Below, piece after piece: positions 62,926 to 64,000 of a DNA stretch of 64,000 nucleotides. The position numbers and the translations under genes are program-made. Each line of letters opens with the position of its first letter. The first letter of the stretch is position 1. The stretch spans positions 227,779 to 291,778 of the forward strand of contig NZ_LITU01000053.1 of assembly GCF_001280595.1 (NCBI RefSeq), given 5' to 3'. Source of the DNA: Paenibacillus xylanivorans. GTDB lineage: Bacteria > Bacillota > Bacilli > Paenibacillales > Paenibacillaceae. The notes under the pieces are model-generated. The model saw nothing but the letters and a program-made list of their open reading frames with translations, was not told the origin of the DNA and did not search any database.

Positions 62926-63747
62926 ATGCCAGAATTACCGGAAATGGAAAACTACCGGACCTTGCTGTCCGAGAAAATACTCGATTTGCCAATTACAGGT
63001 GTGGTGGTTAACCGTGAAAAATCCATTAATACCGATATGGATGTGTTCACCCGTGAACTGACAGGGAATCGTATCATATTTGTAGAGCGCCGGGCCAAAC
63101 ATCTGATTTTTCATCTGGCTAATGGTAAGCGGCTTGTGCTGCATTTGATGCTGGGCGGAATGATTTTCTGGGGCACGGAAGATGAACGTCCTGATCGTTC
63201 CACTCAAGTGGAAATTCAGTTTGGAGAACATATTTTATTCTTTATTGGTCTTCGTTTAGGATACCTGCATCTTCTTACGTCAAAAGAAACAGAAGAGGCC
63301 ATGTCTGACCTAGGACCTGAACCTCTTGATCGGCGCATGAATGCAGAACGTTTTGCTGCCCTGTTGAAAGGACGTCGGGGTACACTCAAAACTACACTGG
63401 TCAACCAGCATATTATTGCAGGCATCGGAAATTGTTATTCGGATGAGATTGCATTTGCAGCAGGTCTGAGACCAAGCTCCAAAACGCAAAATATTGCTGC
63501 TTCACCTGAACTCACAGCGCGTTTGTACCATTCTGTACAATCCGTGTTGCGGGAAGCTGCATCGGAAGGCGGTTATATGGAAATGCCGTTGATGCAGGGA
63601 GATACCAAGACAGGAAGTTTTGATGAGCAGTGCCGGGTGTATGATCGTGAAGGGGAAACTTGCCCTCGCTGTGGGGGAACGATAGCGCGTGTGGAAATTA
63701 CGGGCAAGAAGGCTTTCTTCTGTCCGGAATGCCAGCATGAGGCCTAA
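62926..63747 (+). CDS. Fpg/Nei-family DNA glycosylase, 273 aa
   Basis: Base-excision repair glycosylase/AP lyase. Starts MPELPEMENYR: Pro2 is the Schiff-base nucleophile and Glu3 the general acid. H2TH region INQHIIAGIGNCYSDEIAF-like (LVNQHIIAGIGNCYSDEI) and a C-terminal Cys4 zinc finger (CPRCGG ... CPECQ). ATG 62926 follows AAGGGG. It overlaps the next gene by 11 nt, so the two are co-translated. It differs from typical MutM in the N-terminus (MENYR in place of VETVR), so the base specificity is open. Confidence 0.92.
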   Translation: MPELPEMENYRTLLSEKILDLPITGVVVNREKSINTDMDVFTRELTGNRIIFVERRAKHLIFHLANGKRLVLHLMLGGMIFWGTEDERPDRSTQVEIQFGEHILFFIGLRLGYLHLLTSKETEEAMSDLGPEPLDRRMNAERFAALLKGRRGTLKTTLVNQHIIAGIGNCYSDEIAFAAGLRPSSKTQNIAASPELTARLYHSVQSVLREAASEGGYMEMPLMQGDTKTGSFDEQCRVYDREGETCPRCGGTIARVEITGKKAFFCPECQHEA

Positions 63748-64000
63748 CAGCGGAATCGGGGCACATGTCAGCACCAGAGGCGGATTTTTTCAAGAAGCCA
63801 AGCGGGCATATGAGATCGGGGCTACGGCATTTCAGTATTTTCCGAAGAACCCGCGAAGCCTTGGTCTGAAAGATCTGGATCTCAAGGATGCTGAACAGTG
63901 CAGGGATTGGTGTGAGAAGCAGGGGATTTCTTCCATTTCCCACTCACCCTATCCCACGAATCCGGCTGTTGGGAAAACCCGAGGAGAGGCGGGTTTTCAT
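63737..64000 (+). CDS. Deoxyribonuclease IV-family (AP endonuclease 2) protein, partial
   Basis: The first 88 codons are inside the window; the gene runs off the end. IGAHVSTRGGFFQEAKRAYEIG, then FQYFPKNPRSL and ISHSPYPTNPAVG match the start of the Nfo/Xylose-isomerase-like TIM-barrel AP endonucleases. ATG 63737 overlaps the Fpg/Nei gene end by 11 nt. Together they could perform consecutive steps of base excision repair. Confidence 0.8.
   Translation, partial: MRPNSGIGAHVSTRGGFFQEAKRAYEIGATAFQYFPKNPRSLGLKDLDLKDAEQCRDWCEKQGISSISHSPYPTNPAVGKTRGEAGFH

Overview
The window looks like a chromosomal segment of a Paenibacillus-type, spore-forming, low-to-mid GC Firmicute. The evidence is the gene order cotE - (amidoligase) - mutS - mutL - methyltransferase - miaA - hfq, then spoVK - hflX - ynbB - glnR - glnA, then lexA/yneA/ynzC, as in Bacillus relatives. 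Strong GGAGG ribosome-binding sites, frequent GTG/TTG starts, a T-box leader, GlnR, CcpA and LexA sites, and candidate sigma-E type promoters fit the same assignment. No rRNA, tRNA, CRISPR array, prophage or insertion sequence was seen.

Layout. 0-16 kb is an accessory region: an unknown protein, RluF, an AraC/EamA pair, an OYE-type reductase divergent from a TetR regulator, a cytochrome P450 divergent from an ABC-2 permease/PadR/Dabb group, a frameshifted YczE-like membrane protein, a HAD phosphatase, a sugar acetyltransferase, an NCS2 purine permease, SelO and an Imm63-like protein. 16-26 kb holds T-box-controlled tyrS, a secreted Gly-rich protein with a YxcD-like partner, a PadR regulator, a carbonic anhydrase divergent from an M32 carboxypeptidase, a complete SsuA/YtlA-type ABC importer and a membrane exporter. 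26-46 kb is the conserved core: spore coat CotE, a COOH-NH2 amidoligase, mismatch repair, tRNA/rRNA modification, Hfq, PBP1A, DUF402, SpoVK, HflX, YnbB and the glutamine regulon genes glnRA.

46-57 kb starts with a CatB-like xenobiotic acetyltransferase carried on the minus strand behind what looks like a complete translational attenuator: promoter, 17-codon leader peptide, and a hairpin abutting the Shine-Dalgarno. This is the most striking find of the window. It is followed by an aldehyde dehydrogenase, the SOS pair lexA/yneA with several LexA boxes, small conserved genes, and a catabolite-controlled (cre) LplB/YtcP/lipoprotein sugar transporter with a GntR regulator. 57-64 kb contains methionine metabolism (mtnD, B12-dependent metH), RNase Z, a NagD-like HAD phosphatase, and a base-excision-repair pair (Fpg/Nei-type glycosylase overlapping an endonuclease IV-family gene cut by the window end).

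All functional names come from reading motifs and remembered family patterns; no database search was possible. Start codons were chosen by Shine-Dalgarno spacing and often differ from the longest reading frame.
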